From contig NZ_CP098325.1 of the NCBI RefSeq assembly GCF_023639785.1, positions 310,001 through 374,000 of the forward strand: a stretch of 64,000 nucleotides of DNA. The letters run 5' to 3'. A model generated the notes under the pieces. The model ran no database searches. It was not told where the DNA came from and saw nothing but the letters and a program-made list of their open reading frames with translations. Numbering within the stretch: the first letter of the stretch is position 1; each line of letters begins with the position of its first letter. Of the stretch, positions 1 through 9,768 are shown piece by piece. Both the position numbers and the translations under genes were made by a program. This stretch comes from Leclercia adecarboxylata (lineage in GTDB: Bacteria > Pseudomonadota > Gammaproteobacteria > Enterobacterales > Enterobacteriaceae).

Positions 1-1896
1 CAGCGCAGCGTGACCGGAATGCTGGAGCGCGGGCAGCGACGCCATCTGGAGCGTAATGCCCTGCTGAGCGCGCTCTACCAGAGCCAGAGCTATCTTCGTC
101 ATCTGCAGGACATCAACCGCCGCTTCGCCAGCAACGTCCCCGACGCCCGTTTGCTCAGCGAGATGGACCGCCTCATCGTCGCCGCCATCGAAACGCCCTC
201 GCCGCGGGCGACCCTTCAACAGCTGGAGACGGTGACGGCGATGTTGCCCTCCCGCGCCACGCAGCCGGTGGTGAACCTTGTGCTGCCCGATTTTAACGCC
301 GAACTGAACAAACTCGGCCCGCTCTCCGGGCAGCTGGAGGAGAGCGATCTCTCCATCAGCTGGTATATGTTCCACATCAAAGCGCTGGTGGCGATCCTCA
401 ACAGCGATATCAATCAGTATGTGGAGCAGGTGGCCCAGGCCTCGCAGTTGCGCACCGCCGAGAGCCATCAGGAGCTGCGCTCCATCAGCGTCTTTATCAC
501 GCTTTTTGCCATACTGGCGCTGATCATTACCGCCTTTGCCTGCTGGTATATCTACCGTAACCTGGGCACCAACCTGACCGCTATCTCCCGGGCGATGTCA
601 CGGCTGGCCCACGGCGAGCAGGATGTCTCGGTGCCTGCGCTGCAGCGCCGGGATGAGCTGGGCGAGCTGGCGCGGGCGTTCAACGTCTTTGCCCGCAACA
701 CCGCATCGCTGGAGCACACCACCCGGCTGTTAAAAGAGAAAACCTCGCAGATGGAGGTGGATCGCATTGAGCGTCAGGGGCTGGAAGAGGCGCTGCTGCA
801 CAGCCAGAAGATGAAGGCGGTCGGCCAGCTGACAGGCGGGCTGGCGCATGATTTCAACAACCTGCTGGCGGTGATCATCGGCAGCCTGGAGCTGGCCGAT
901 CCCCATTCACCGGATGCGCCGCGCATCAGCCGTGCGCTGAAGGCGGCCGAGCGCGGGGCGCTGTTAACCCAGCGCCTGCTGGCCTTCTCCCGCAAACAGT
1001 CCCTGAACCCGCACGCGGTGGAGATGAAGCCCCTGCTGGAAAACCTGGCCGAGCTGATGCGCCACTCTCTGCCCGCCACTATCGCCCTGGAGATCGAAGC
1101 GCAAACCCCGGCCTGGCCGGCATGGATTGACGTCAGCCAGCTGGAGAACGCCATCATCAACCTGGTGATGAACGCCCGGGATGCGATGGAAGGGCACGCA
1201 GGCGCCATCAAGATTCGCACCTGGAACCAGCGCGTCACCCGCAGCGACGGACGGAGACAGGATATGGTGGCGCTGGAGGTGATTGACCACGGCAGCGGCA
1301 TGTCCCAGGCGATTAAATCCCGGGTCTTTGAGCCTTTTTTCACCACCAAGCAGACCGGGAGCGGCAGCGGGCTGGGGCTGTCGATGGTGTATGGCTTTGT
1401 GCGCCAGTCCGGCGGGCGGGTTGAGATTGAAAGTGCCCCCGGGCAGGGCACCACCGTGCGGCTGCATCTGCCGCGCGCCACGCAGCAGGCGCTTCCCCTG
1501 CCGGAGACGCCGGTGGCCGCCGCCGCAGCACAAAGCGACCGGCTGGTGCTGGTGCTGGACGATCAAAGCGATGTCCGCCAGACCCTGTGCGAGCAGCTGC
1601 ACCAGCTGGGTTATCTGACGCTGGAAGCCGAAACCGGCGAGCAGGCATTACAGATGCTCGGCGCCTCGGCGGATATCGAGATCTTTATCAGCGACTTAAT
1701 GCTTCCCGGCACCCTGAGCGGCGCGGAGGTGATCCAGCAGGTTCGCCAGCAGTTCCCGCATCTGCCCGTGCTGTTGATGAGCGGCCAGGACCTGCGTCCG
1801 GCCCACAACCCGCAGCTGCCGGACGTGGAGCTGCTGCGCAAGCCCTTTACCCGGGCGCAGCTGGCGCAGGCGGTACAGAAAGCGATGAGAATTTGA
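1..1896 (+). CDS. Hybrid sensor histidine kinase/response regulator (5' end outside window)
   Basis: The reading frame is open back to base 1, so the true start probably lies upstream; the first in-window start is a GTG at 10 (628 residues, used for numbering here). A helical, probably periplasmic N-terminal part leads to a membrane segment at about 158-185 and a HAMP domain at about 186-238. Next come a HisKA domain whose phospho-acceptor is H280 in GLAHDFNN, and a HATPase domain with NLVMNARDAM and GSGSGLGLSM. A C-terminal receiver domain has acceptor D562 in ISDLMLP. It should autophosphorylate and pass phosphate to its own receiver. The signal and partner are not visible. No HPt domain follows the receiver, so an external HPt or response regulator would be needed. 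Confidence 0.85.
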   Translation, partial: QRSVTGMLERGQRRHLERNALLSALYQSQSYLRHLQDINRRFASNVPDARLLSEMDRLIVAAIETPSPRATLQQLETVTAMLPSRATQPVVNLVLPDFNAELNKLGPLSGQLEESDLSISWYMFHIKALVAILNSDINQYVEQVAQASQLRTAESHQELRSISVFITLFAILALIITAFACWYIYRNLGTNLTAISRAMSRLAHGEQDVSVPALQRRDELGELARAFNVFARNTASLEHTTRLLKEKTSQMEVDRIERQGLEEALLHSQKMKAVGQLTGGLAHDFNNLLAVIIGSLELADPHSPDAPRISRALKAAERGALLTQRLLAFSRKQSLNPHAVEMKPLLENLAELMRHSLPATIALEIEAQTPAWPAWIDVSQLENAIINLVMNARDAMEGHAGAIKIRTWNQRVTRSDGRRQDMVALEVIDHGSGMSQAIKSRVFEPFFTTKQTGSGSGLGLSMVYGFVRQSGGRVEIESAPGQGTTVRLHLPRATQQALPLPETPVAAAAAQSDRLVLVLDDQSDVRQTLCEQLHQLGYLTLEAETGEQALQMLGASADIEIFISDLMLPGTLSGAEVIQQVRQQFPHLPVLLMSGQDLRPAHNPQLPDVELLRKPFTRAQLAQAVQKAMRI

Positions 1897-1965
1897 GATT
1901 CCTCCGCTACTCGCCCTGCCCGCCGTTTATTACCGTAAAGCCAGCCCACATGCGAGACTGGCTTT

Positions 1966-2289
1966 ATGAAACGTTACTCTACCGCTCTGTTATTTGGTCT
2001 GCTCTCTTTAACCAGCCATCTGGCCCACGCCGATATCGTTGACGATGCGATAGGCAATATTCAGCAGGCGATCAACGACGCTTACAACCCCAATAGCGAT
2101 CGCAGCAACGATGACGACGATCGTTACGATCAGAGTCGCCGCAGCGATAACCAGCAGTATGAAGATCGCCAGCGCCAGCTGGACGATCGCCGCCGTCGGC
2201 TGGATGAGCGTCAGCGCCAGCTGGATGAGGATCGCCGTCGTTTAGAAGATGACGAGCGCAGGCTGGAAGAGGATTACGATCGGCGATAA
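1966..2289 (+). CDS. yjdP: YjdP family small secreted protein
   Basis: This is a 107-residue protein with a clear Sec signal peptide (about 1-22, cleavage after AHA). The mature N-terminus DIVDDAIGNIQQAINDAYNP matches E. coli YjdP as I recall it. The rest is extremely charged: Asp-rich around 45-60, then Arg/Gln/Asp/Glu heptad-like repeats (LDDRRRRLDERQRQLDEDRR type) likely to form a long periplasmic helix or coiled coil. Function is unknown. It lies downstream of the sensor kinase on the same strand, and a REP element separates it from the convergent phn operon. Confidence 0.85.
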   Translation: MKRYSTALLFGLLSLTSHLAHADIVDDAIGNIQQAINDAYNPNSDRSNDDDDRYDQSRRSDNQQYEDRQRQLDDRRRRLDERQRQLDEDRRRLEDDERRLEEDYDRR

Positions 2290-2296
2290 TGCTAAT

Positions 2297-2366
2297 GCCC
2301 GGCGGCGCTTCGCTTGCACGGGCCTACGGTTTCGTAGGCCGGGTAAGGCGCAGCCGCCACCCGGCA
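2297..2366. repeat. REP/BIME palindromic repeat
   Basis: Two REP units face each other, GCCCGGCGGCGCTTCGC and a reversed CGTAGGCCGGGTAAGGCGC, giving a strong stem between the convergent ends of yjdP and phnP. It may stabilise the 3' ends of both transcripts. Related copies lie at 5955-6070, 13351-13417 and 48411-48480. Confidence 0.85.
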
Positions 2367-2376
2367 ATGCGATGCA

Positions 2377-3135
2377 CTAATCCAGCACCAGCACCATCCC
2401 GTCATACCCCGCCTCAAACCCTGTCGGCAGCGGGTTGTCCATCATCCACAGGTCGAACTCATGGCTGATGTGGGTCAGGATCACCTGCGGGCAGCCAATC
2501 ACCTGATTGAGCGCAATAACCGTATTGAGATCGCAGTGGTTGCGCGGGGTCTCGTCCCGCGGGGCGTGGCTGCAGTCAATCACCATGGCCTGCGGCTGGT
2601 TGTTGAGTAAAAACTTCACCGTTTTGTCCGGCAGCCCGGCGGTATCGGACAGCCAGGCCACCCGGCTGTGGGCGCTCTCCAGCAGATAGCCAAAGGTCAG
2701 CTTCGAATGGTTGAGCGGCAGCGGCGTTACCCGCAGGCCCTGCAGTTCAAACACCACGAACGGCTCCAGAGTATGGCTAAAGTCGAGGATGCCGGGATGC
2801 TTAAAGAGATCGTCGCAGCCAGCCTCATCCGGCGGGCCGTACACCGGAATGGTTGCCCCCACGCCCCAGCGCAGCGGGAACAGCCCCTGAACGTGATCCA
2901 TGTGGTAGTGGGTGAGCAAAATCTGCTGAAAACTGCCCGCCGGCCAGTCGTCCATCAGGTGCGGGATCCCCGCATCGAGCAGCGTCACCGAATCATTGAA
3001 TTTGACCACCGCGCTACAGGGGCGACGGCGATAATCCTCCTGCAAACGCGCCCGGCGACAGGCCGGACAGTCGCAGCCAAAGGCGGGCACCAGCTGGGCG
3101 CCACCGGTTCCCGTTAACGTAATGGTCAGACTCAT
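2377..3135 (-). CDS. phnP: Phosphoribosyl 1,2-cyclic phosphate phosphodiesterase PhnP
   Basis: PhnP hydrolyses 5-phosphoribosyl 1,2-cyclic phosphate, the product of C–P lyase, to ribose 1,5-bisphosphate in the cytoplasm. The 252-residue protein is a metallo-beta-lactamase-fold enzyme. The metal motif THYHMDH gives H76, H78, D80 and H81, and the N-terminal structural zinc cysteines C21, C23 and C26 are present. It is the last gene of the phn operon, 9 bases after phnO. Confidence 0.95.
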   Translation of the reverse strand: MSLTITLTGTGGAQLVPAFGCDCPACRRARLQEDYRRRPCSAVVKFNDSVTLLDAGIPHLMDDWPAGSFQQILLTHYHMDHVQGLFPLRWGVGATIPVYGPPDEAGCDDLFKHPGILDFSHTLEPFVVFELQGLRVTPLPLNHSKLTFGYLLESAHSRVAWLSDTAGLPDKTVKFLLNNQPQAMVIDCSHAPRDETPRNHCDLNTVIALNQVIGCPQVILTHISHEFDLWMMDNPLPTGFEAGYDGMVLVLD

Positions 3136-3144
3136 AGCGCCCCC

Positions 3145-3579
3145 TTACAGCGGTTTAGTGAAGCGAAAATGGCTCTGTGTGTACCCTTCACGAAGATAAA
3201 AGCGGTGCGCGTCGAGGCGCTTGACGCTGGTGGAGAGCTCGGTCATCTCCGCTCCGGCGTGGCGGGCCTCTTCTTCCGCCCAGGCCAGCAGCTGGCTGCC
3301 CACCTTCAGGCCGCGGGCCTGCGGCATCACCACCAGCTCCTGGATCTCGCCGATCCAGTTGGCGTGATGCAGATGAAACTGCATGTGCAGGCCGATCATC
3401 CCGATGATGTGTCCATCCCGTTCGGCCAGCTGATAACGCATATTGTGATCCTGCAGATTGGCCGCGAACCCCGCATGAAACGCCGACCGGTCAAGCTCCG
3501 CCTGCTTTAACTCGCAGATCAGGCCATAAACGGCGTCAACATCTTCCGCGGTGGCGGGACGCAACTCACACTCAGGCAT
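3145..3579 (-). CDS. phnO: Aminoalkylphosphonate N-acetyltransferase PhnO
   Basis: This 144-residue GNAT-fold acetyltransferase N-acetylates aminoalkylphosphonates with acetyl-CoA, which helps use of 1-aminoalkylphosphonates. The acetyl-CoA loop is visible in [17 protein letters not shown] (about 85-101). The start overlaps the end of phnN by 8 bases, indicating translational coupling. The length equals the E. coli protein. Confidence 0.93.
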   Translation of the reverse strand: MPECELRPATAEDVDAVYGLICELKQAELDRSAFHAGFAANLQDHNMRYQLAERDGHIIGMIGLHMQFHLHHANWIGEIQELVVMPQARGLKVGSQLLAWAEEEARHAGAEMTELSTSVKRLDAHRFYLREGYTQSHFRFTKPL

Positions 3580-4120
3580 GGTTTTTCTCCTTCTGGCTAA
3601 TGAGTGAAAGGAAGTTATCGACAGACTGGTGCAAGCGTCCGTCGTTATTCAGCACAGGGCAGTGGGAGGGCGTATAGCGGGCGGCGCGTTCCAGCCGCTG
3701 CTCGATCTCTTTTGCGCTCTCCCGGCCACGGTCCTGCAGGCGCTGACGCAGGATATCCGGCGACACCTGCAGGCAGATCGGCAGCAAGGCATCCGCATAG
3801 CGCGCCCGCGCCTGGGGAAGATGCGCGCGTGAGCCGTTGACCACCACGTCAAACCCGGCGTGCAGCCACAGGTCGATCTCCAGGCCCACCCCATAATAAT
3901 AGCCGTTAGCGTGCCAGCTCAGGGCAAACAGCTGCTGCCCGGCGCGGGTAAAAAACTCGGGCTCGCTGAGGGCGATATGGTTTTCGCTCCCCGCGCTGGC
4001 GGGGCGGGTGATGTAGCGGTGCGCCACCAGCAGCTGCGGCTGTGGCTGCTGGCGTAACGCCGCCAGCAGACTGTCCTTTCCGGAGCCCGAGGGCCCCATT
4101 AACCAGATCACTCTTCCCAT
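3572..4120 (-). CDS. phnN: Ribose 1,5-bisphosphate phosphokinase PhnN
   Basis: PhnN uses ATP to convert ribose 1,5-bisphosphate, made by PhnP, to PRPP, so the sugar released from phosphonate breakdown returns to nucleotide synthesis. The 182-residue protein has a guanylate-kinase-like P-loop, GPSGSGKDS at 9-17. The start shares one base with the phnM stop codon (TGATG) and the end overlaps phnO. Confidence 0.93.
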   Translation of the reverse strand: MGRVIWLMGPSGSGKDSLLAALRQQPQPQLLVAHRYITRPASAGSENHIALSEPEFFTRAGQQLFALSWHANGYYYGVGLEIDLWLHAGFDVVVNGSRAHLPQARARYADALLPICLQVSPDILRQRLQDRGRESAKEIEQRLERAARYTPSHCPVLNNDGRLHQSVDNFLSLISQKEKNHA

Positions 4121-5256
4121 CAGAACACCCGTTTTCCCTGACGCCAGACGTGGTCGATATGAATATGCTCGCCTCTGCGGTGCGCCAGCACCAGGTCGGC
4201 CCGCTTGCCTTCGCCAATCACCCCGCGATCCTGCAGGTTCAGCGCCTGGGCCGGGTTTCGGGTCACCAGGCGGATGGCCTGCGGCAGGGTAAAGCTGTTG
4301 TCTTCGTCATCCGCCACGCGGAACGCGGCATCCAGCAGGCTGGCGGGGTAGTAATCAGACGACAGGATATCCAGCAGGCCGAGCGACGCCAGCTTACTGG
4401 CCGCCACGTTGCCGGAGTGCGATCCGCCGCGCACGATATTAGGGGCGCCCATCAGCACGCTCAGTCCATGCTGGCGGGAGGCCTCTGCGGCTTCGAACGT
4501 GGTGGGAAATTCGGCGATAACGCTGCCAAGCTGGTGGGATTCGCGGACATGTTCCGCCGTGGCATCGTCATGGCTCGCCAGGGCGATATTGCGCTGACGG
4601 CACAGCGCGGCAATGGCCTCCCGATTGGGCTGCGACCAGCGGGCAGCAAGCGCCAGCTGCTCCTCTTCGTAACGCGCCATCTGCTCATCGTTGAGGGAGT
4701 ACTTGCCCTGATAGTATTCGCGATACTTTTCGATCCTGGCGAACTGGCGCTGGCCCGGAGAGTGGTCCATCAGCGACACCAGGGTCACCGGCTCGCGGCC
4801 CGCCAGCTTCTCAAACAGCGGCAGGGTGGTGTGATGGGGCAGCTCGCAGCGCAGGTGCAGGCGGTGCTCGGCGCGGTTGAGGCCGCGCTTCTGGGTCTCT
4901 TCCACGGCGTTGATCATCTTCTCCAGGTTCTCCAGCCGGTCGCCGCCGTCGCGCACGTCGCCAATCGCCACCGCGTCCAGCACGGTGGTAATGCCGCTGG
5001 CCACCATCATCCCGTCATGGCTACTCATCGCCGAATGGGCGGGCCAGTCCACTTTGGGGCGTGGGGTGAAGAACTTGTCCATGTTGTCGGTGTGCAGCTC
5101 AATCAGCCCCGGCAGCAGCCAGCCGCCTTCGCCGTCCATCGCCCCGGGCAGGCGGCTCTGGGTTTCGGCGAAGGTACGGATTACCCCGTCCTGAACGTCA
5201 ATGGAACCGGCAACGACCTCGTTTTCCAGCACCAGTTTTACGTTGTTTACGATCAT
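4120..5256 (-). CDS. phnM: Alpha-D-ribose 1-methylphosphonate 5-triphosphate diphosphatase PhnM
   Basis: PhnM removes pyrophosphate from ribose 1-methylphosphonate 5-triphosphate, giving the 5-phosphate that the C–P lyase core cleaves. The 378-residue amidohydrolase-fold protein has the metal-binding [11 protein letters not shown] near residue 51-61 and later [11 protein letters not shown]. The ATG overlaps the phnL stop codon (ATGA). The 378-residue length is that of the E. coli enzyme. Confidence 0.95.
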   Translation of the reverse strand: MIVNNVKLVLENEVVAGSIDVQDGVIRTFAETQSRLPGAMDGEGGWLLPGLIELHTDNMDKFFTPRPKVDWPAHSAMSSHDGMMVASGITTVLDAVAIGDVRDGGDRLENLEKMINAVEETQKRGLNRAEHRLHLRCELPHHTTLPLFEKLAGREPVTLVSLMDHSPGQRQFARIEKYREYYQGKYSLNDEQMARYEEEQLALAARWSQPNREAIAALCRQRNIALASHDDATAEHVRESHQLGSVIAEFPTTFEAAEASRQHGLSVLMGAPNIVRGGSHSGNVAASKLASLGLLDILSSDYYPASLLDAAFRVADDEDNSFTLPQAIRLVTRNPAQALNLQDRGVIGEGKRADLVLAHRRGEHIHIDHVWRQGKRVF

Positions 5257-5933
5257 GCGCTTCCCCCCATCGGGTGCAGACGATCCGCCACGCGATCCCG
5301 CACGGCCTCGTCGTGGAAGATCCCGACGATCGCCGCGCCGCGCGCTTTGGCCTCTTCGATCAGTTCAATGACGGCAGCGCTGTTTCTGGCATCCAGCGAG
5401 GCGGTCGGTTCATCGAGCAGTAAAATCGGGTAATCGACGATAAAGCCCCGGGCGATGTTCACCCGCTGCTGCTCCCCGCCGGAGAAGGTGGAAGGGGCGA
5501 GATGCCACAGGCGCTCCGGCACGTTGAGGCGCGTCAGCAGGCTGGCGGCTTTGGCGGCGCAGGTGTCGCGCGGTACGCCGAGGTCCAGCAGGGGCTGCAT
5601 CACCACTTCCAGCGCCGGAACGCGCGGGATCACCCGTAAAAACTGGCTGACCCAGCCGATGGTGGTACGCCTGACGTCGCGCACCTTACGCGCCGGGGCC
5701 TGCACCAGATCCACCCATTCATCGCCGTGACGCACATGAATATGGCCCTCGTCCGGCAGATAGTTGGCGTACAGCGAGCGCAGCAGGGTCGATTTGCCGC
5801 TGCCGGAGTGGCCGTGCAGCACCACGCATTCGCCATTTTTTACCTCAAGGGAGGCGTTTTGCAGCACCGGCAGACGGACGCCGTTTTGCTGGTGGAGCAC
5901 AAAGGTTTTACTGACGTTTTCAACGCGGATCAT
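5253..5933 (-). CDS. phnL: C–P lyase system ATPase-like protein PhnL
   Basis: This 226-residue ABC-type ATPase is required for C–P lyase and takes part in forming or remodelling the core complex with PhnG, H, I, J and K; it is not a transporter. Visible motifs are Walker [10 protein letters not shown], signature [14 protein letters not shown] and Walker [13 protein letters not shown]. It starts 147 bases after the phnK stop, a gap filled by REP units, unlike the tight junctions elsewhere in the operon. Confidence 0.94.
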   Translation of the reverse strand: MIRVENVSKTFVLHQQNGVRLPVLQNASLEVKNGECVVLHGHSGSGKSTLLRSLYANYLPDEGHIHVRHGDEWVDLVQAPARKVRDVRRTTIGWVSQFLRVIPRVPALEVVMQPLLDLGVPRDTCAAKAASLLTRLNVPERLWHLAPSTFSGGEQQRVNIARGFIVDYPILLLDEPTASLDARNSAAVIELIEEAKARGAAIVGIFHDEAVRDRVADRLHPMGGSA

Positions 5934-5954
5934 GTTGGCCTCGTGGTTCGGGAT

Positions 5955-6070
5955 GCCGGGTGGCGCTTCGCTTACCCGGCCTGGAAGGAGCGGGATTCAC
6001 TGCCGGGTGGCGGCTGCGCCTTACCCGGCCTACAAAATCGTAGGCCCGTGCAAGCGAAGCGCCGCCGGGC
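5955..6070. repeat. REP cluster inside the phn operon
   Basis: Three or so REP units with the motifs GCCGGGTGGCG, GCCGGGTGGCGGCTGCGCC and CGCTTCGCTTGCACGGGC fill the phnK–phnL gap. They can fold into stable stems in the phn transcript. They could lower or stabilise expression at this point, but that effect is inference. Confidence 0.85.
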
Positions 6071-6080
6071 AACAGCAACC

Positions 6081-6836
6081 TCAATTCTGCAAAACGGACG
6101 ACACCAGCAGCTGGGTGTAGGGGTGATGCGGGTCGTCGAGCACCCGGTCGGTCAGCCCACTTTCCACCACCTCGCCGCTCTTCATCACCAGCAGACGGTC
6201 CGCCAGCAGGCGGGCGACGCCCAGATCGTGGGTGACAATCACCACCGCCAGGTTCAGCTCCACCACCAGACCGCGCAGCAGATCCAGCAGGCGGGCCTGC
6301 ACCGACACGTCCAGCCCGCCGGTGGGTTCGTCCATAAACACCAGCTTTGGATGGGTGACCAGATTGCGGGCGATCTGCAGACGCTGCTGCATACCGCCGG
6401 AGAAGGTGGTCGGCAGGTCGTCGATACGCGAGGCCGGGATCTCCACCTCTTCGAGCCAGTGTTGCGCCGTCGCGCGGATCTCGCCGTAATGGCGCGCGCC
6501 GGTCGCCATCAGCCGTTCGCCGATATTGCCCCCCGCCGACACCTGGCGGCGCAGGCCGTCCAGCGGATGCTGGTGCACCACGCCCCACTCGGTGCGCAGC
6601 AGGCGGCGGCGTTTCGCCTCGCTCATGGCGTACAGCGAGTCGCCGTCATAGAGAATGTCGCCGTTCTGCGGTGCCAGCCGGGCGGAGATGGATTTCAGCA
6701 GGGTGGTTTTGCCGGAGCCGGATTCGCCGACAATCCCCAGCACTTCGCCCGGCCACAGGTCGAACGATACGTCGCTGAAGCCCTTGCCCGGCGCATAAAG
6801 GTGGGTCAGGTTATTGACCGAAAGCAGCGGTTTCAT
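6081..6836 (-). CDS. phnK: C–P lyase system ATPase-like protein PhnK
   Basis: PhnK is an ABC-type ATPase that binds the PhnGHIJ core complex. The start chosen is the ATG at 6836 (MKPLLSVNNLTHLYAPG, 251 residues), which overlaps the phnJ stop and matches E. coli; a start ten codons upstream would lie in phnJ. Motifs are Walker A GESGSGKTT, signature FSGGMQQRLQIARN and Walker B LVFMDEPTGGLD. Confidence 0.94.
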   Translation of the reverse strand: MKPLLSVNNLTHLYAPGKGFSDVSFDLWPGEVLGIVGESGSGKTTLLKSISARLAPQNGDILYDGDSLYAMSEAKRRRLLRTEWGVVHQHPLDGLRRQVSAGGNIGERLMATGARHYGEIRATAQHWLEEVEIPASRIDDLPTTFSGGMQQRLQIARNLVTHPKLVFMDEPTGGLDVSVQARLLDLLRGLVVELNLAVVIVTHDLGVARLLADRLLVMKSGEVVESGLTDRVLDDPHHPYTQLLVSSVLQN

Positions 6837-7678
6837 TGGCTGTTGGCCTCGCTCTGTTGGCGGCAAAAATCGGTGTCGGAGCAGACAAACATCCGCTTGC
6901 CGGTGTCATCCAGCACCACTTCGTCCAGATAGCTGTGTTTCGATCCGCAGATGGCGCACGGCTCGTCCCACTCCTGGACGGTAAACGGGTGGTCGTCGAA
7001 ATCCAGGCTTTCAACCCGCGTGTAAGGCGGCACGGCGTAGATACGCTTCTCGCGCCCGGCGCCGAACAGCTGCAGGGCGGGCATCATGTCCATCTTCGGG
7101 TTATCGAATTTCGGGATCGGCGACGGGTCCATGACGTAGCGGCCGTTAACCTTCACCGGGTAGGCGTAGGTGGTGGCGATATGGCCGAAACGGGCGATGT
7201 CCTCGTACAGCTTCACCTGCATCACGCCATACTCTTCCAGGGCGTGCATGGTGCGGGTTTCGGTCTCGCGCGGCTCGATAAAGCGCAGCGGCTCCGGGAT
7301 CGGTACCTGGAAAATCAAAATCTGATCTTCAGTGAGGGGCGTTTCCGGGATGCGGTGGCGGGTCTGGATCAGGGTGGCGTCTTCGGTGCGCTCGGTGGTG
7401 TTTACCCCGGTCACACGCTTAAAGAACTGGCGGATCGACACGGCGTTGGTGGTGTCGTCTGCCCCCTGGTCGATGACCTTCAGCACGTCCGCTTCGCCGA
7501 TCACGCTGGCGGTGAGCTGGATCCCGCCGGTGCCCCAGCCGTAAGGCATCGGCATTTCACGGCCACCGAAGGGCACCTGATAGCCGGGGATAGCCACCGC
7601 TTTTAAAATGGCGCGGCGGATCATGCGCTTGGTCTGCTCATCCAGATAAGCAAAGTTGTAGCCGCTGAGGTTAGCCAT
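6833..7678 (-). CDS. phnJ: C–P lyase catalytic subunit PhnJ (radical SAM)
   Basis: PhnJ is the radical-SAM subunit that breaks the carbon–phosphorus bond of ribose 1-methylphosphonate 5-phosphate, releasing methane or another alkane and the cyclic phosphate. The start at 7678 (MANLSGYNFAYLDEQ) gives 281 residues, the family length; the frame stays open upstream but that extension is antisense-like sequence over phnI. The four cysteines C241, C244, C266 and C272 of the iron–sulfur/catalytic region are all present. The start overlaps phnI by 8 bases. Confidence 0.96.
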   Translation of the reverse strand: MANLSGYNFAYLDEQTKRMIRRAILKAVAIPGYQVPFGGREMPMPYGWGTGGIQLTASVIGEADVLKVIDQGADDTTNAVSIRQFFKRVTGVNTTERTEDATLIQTRHRIPETPLTEDQILIFQVPIPEPLRFIEPRETETRTMHALEEYGVMQVKLYEDIARFGHIATTYAYPVKVNGRYVMDPSPIPKFDNPKMDMMPALQLFGAGREKRIYAVPPYTRVESLDFDDHPFTVQEWDEPCAICGSKHSYLDEVVLDDTGKRMFVCSDTDFCRQQSEANSQ

Positions 7679-8735
7679 TGTCGCGCTCCTGTTGCAGACG
7701 TTTAAGCAGCTCCAGTTCAGCCTGGAAATCGACGTAGTGGGGCAGTTTGAGGTGCGAGACGAACCCGGCAGCCTCGACGTTATCCGCATGGGCCAGCACG
7801 AACTCTTCGTCCTGGGCCGGGCCTGAGACCCTTTCGTCGTAGTCCGGTGCCTGCAGGGCGCGGTCAACCAGGGCCATCGCCATCGCCTTGCGTTCACCCA
7901 TGCCGAACACCAGCCCGTAGCCGCGGGTAAAGTGCGGGGCCTCATCCTGTGGGGTGACGAAGCCGTTCACCATTTCGCACTCGGTTACCAGCAGTTCGCC
8001 GACGTTTACCGCAAAACCCAGCTCCTCCGGCACGATGTTGATGTCGATATAGCCGCTGCGGATTTCACCCGCGAAGGGGTGATTTCGCCCGTAGCCGCGC
8101 TGGGTGGAGTAGGCCAGCGCCAGCAGGTAGCCTTCGTCGCCGCGCATCAGCTGCTGCAGGCGCGAGGCGCGGGAGCAGGGGTACACCGGCGGGGTGCGGG
8201 TGATGTCATCCGGTTCATCGCCGCGATCCTCCTCCGCCTTCGCCAGCCCCTGTCTGGCCAGCAGGCTAAAGACGTGCGGAGAGGCGTCCTGCTGCGGCTC
8301 CGCCATTTTCAGTTCCGGCGTTTCGCCGTTTGCCAGCAGGGTGAAATCGAGCAGGCGATGGGTGTAATCGTAGGTCGGGCCGAGCAGCTGGCCGCCGGGG
8401 ATGTCCTTATACACGGCAGAGATTCGGCGCTCGAGGCACATCTCCGCGGTATTCACCGGCTCGCTCACCGCCAGCTTCGCCAGGGTGGTGCGGTAGGCGC
8501 GCAGCAGGAAGATAGCTTCAACGTTATCGCCGCTGGCCTGCTTCAGCGCCAGCGCCGCCAGCTCGCGGTCGGCGATGCCGCCTTCGGTCATCACCCGGTC
8601 GACGGCCAGGTTCAACTGCTGTTCAATCTGGGCCACGCTCAGCTCGGGAAGCTGTTCATCGCCCCGGCGCCGGTGCGCCTGCAATGCGTGGGCGGCGGCG
8701 ATCGCCTTCTCGCCCCCTTTGACGGCAACGTACAT
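7671..8735 (-). CDS. phnI: C–P lyase core subunit PhnI
   Basis: PhnI, with PhnG and PhnH, couples phosphonate to the ribose of ATP, displacing adenine; alone it acts as a purine nucleosidase. The chosen ATG at 8735 ([12 protein letters not shown]) overlaps the phnH stop as ATGA and gives 354 residues, the E. coli length; a GTG two codons earlier is less likely. Sequence such as STQRGYGRNHPFAGEIRSGY is typical of the family. Confidence 0.95.
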   Translation of the reverse strand: MYVAVKGGEKAIAAAHALQAHRRRGDEQLPELSVAQIEQQLNLAVDRVMTEGGIADRELAALALKQASGDNVEAIFLLRAYRTTLAKLAVSEPVNTAEMCLERRISAVYKDIPGGQLLGPTYDYTHRLLDFTLLANGETPELKMAEPQQDASPHVFSLLARQGLAKAEEDRGDEPDDITRTPPVYPCSRASRLQQLMRGDEGYLLALAYSTQRGYGRNHPFAGEIRSGYIDINIVPEELGFAVNVGELLVTECEMVNGFVTPQDEAPHFTRGYGLVFGMGERKAMAMALVDRALQAPDYDERVSGPAQDEEFVLAHADNVEAAGFVSHLKLPHYVDFQAELELLKRLQQERDNG

Positions 8736-9319
8736 CAGCACACCTCCACATGGGTGGTTCGCGGGATCGCCAGCAGACGCTCGCCGCAGGTCAGCAGCAG
8801 GTCGATCCCCAGCGGGAACGGGTGCGGGCGCTCGGTCAGCTCATGAATAATGCACTCCGGCAGCTGCGGGGCGACCATGCGTTCGTCGGCGATCCCGGCC
8901 CCGGTCAGGCGCAGCATGCGGCCGCCGCTCAGGCTGGAGACCTGCAAAATCAGCGTGGCGCTGGTCTCCGGGGCCACGGCGGTGCCTTCGCTCAGGGCGT
9001 TGAGCTGCTCGTGGCTGATGTGCTCGTCGGCCACGGCAAACACCGCCTGCTGGGGCTGATCCACCAGCGGGGCGCTGGTGTGAAAACGCAGGTTGCTGCT
9101 GACGATATCGTTGCTGACGGAGCCCGACAGCCACACCGGGGTGTCGTTATCGGCCAGGGTCAGCAGCACGCTGGTGGTGGCGAGGTTAAGCGGCTGCCAG
9201 CCATGCTTAAGCTGATGCAGAGAGACGATGACGCCGGGCTCGCTCATGGCTTTCAGCAGGCGACGAAAACTGTGCTGGGCATCCTGCACGGCGAGGGTAA
9301 AAGCGGGTTGAAGTGTCAT
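8735..9319 (-). CDS. phnH: C–P lyase core subunit PhnH
   Basis: PhnH is a subunit of the PhnGHIJ core complex. The start at 9319 ([20 protein letters not shown]) overlaps the phnG stop as ATGA and yields 194 residues, as in E. coli; the frame is open 56 codons further upstream, but that stretch lies over phnG. The C-terminus [13 protein letters not shown] is strongly conserved. Confidence 0.95.
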   Translation of the reverse strand: MTLQPAFTLAVQDAQHSFRRLLKAMSEPGVIVSLHQLKHGWQPLNLATTSVLLTLADNDTPVWLSGSVSNDIVSSNLRFHTSAPLVDQPQQAVFAVADEHISHEQLNALSEGTAVAPETSATLILQVSSLSGGRMLRLTGAGIADERMVAPQLPECIIHELTERPHPFPLGIDLLLTCGERLLAIPRTTHVEVC

Positions 9320-9768
9320 GCGTTGTCTCCGCGAACGAGCGTAAAGAAGTCGACCCGGCTGGTATTTACTTCGGCCTGGCGGGCAGCAAGGCGTGCGGCG
9401 CGATCGGCTTCCAGCGGGGCAATAATGGTTTCCATCAGGGCCTGAAAATGGGGGGCTTCCTGCAGCAGGGCGTCCACCACGGCGCACTGTTCGGCGTGCG
9501 TTTTATTACGCCCGAGCAGATAGCTGTAGCCGAGCGTGCCGCTGGCGAGGCGCACCACGGCGCGGGTCAGGGTGGCGTCGCCGGCAAAGTAGCGTGCGCC
9601 GGTCCCGCCCATCCGGGCCTGAATTTGCACCAGCCCGGTTTCCGGGGCGCGGATCAGTTCGTAGTCCGGCGTCAGGTTCAGGGCGGTGAAACGCGCCGCA
9701 AGTGCCGCAGGCTGGCTGTGGGCGAGCACGGCCATCCAGTGCTGACGGGTGGAGGTATTGAAATGCAT
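9316..9768 (-). CDS. phnG: C–P lyase core subunit PhnG
   Basis: This 150-residue subunit of the C–P lyase core works with PhnI and PhnH in forming the phosphonate–ribose intermediate. The conserved stretch [16 protein letters not shown] is visible in the middle. It begins directly after the phnF stop codon and overlaps phnH at its end. Confidence 0.94.
   Translation of the reverse strand: MHFNTSTRQHWMAVLAHSQPAALAARFTALNLTPDYELIRAPETGLVQIQARMGGTGARYFAGDATLTRAVVRLASGTLGYSYLLGRNKTHAEQCAVVDALLQEAPHFQALMETIIAPLEADRAARLAARQAEVNTSRVDFFTLVRGDNA

Noticed and set aside
4042..5433. 463-codon open frame on the plus strand
   Set aside because: It lies entirely opposite phnM and its neighbours; the Gln/His/Arg-rich translation is a shadow of high-GC coding sequence on the minus strand.
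5727..6932. 401-codon open frame on the plus strand across phnL–phnK
   Set aside because: Antisense shadow including REP units; no ribosome-binding site and no family resemblance.
6833..7945. A 370-residue form of PhnJ
   Set aside because: The N-terminal extension is out-of-frame phnI sequence; the family length and overlap pattern put the start at 7678.
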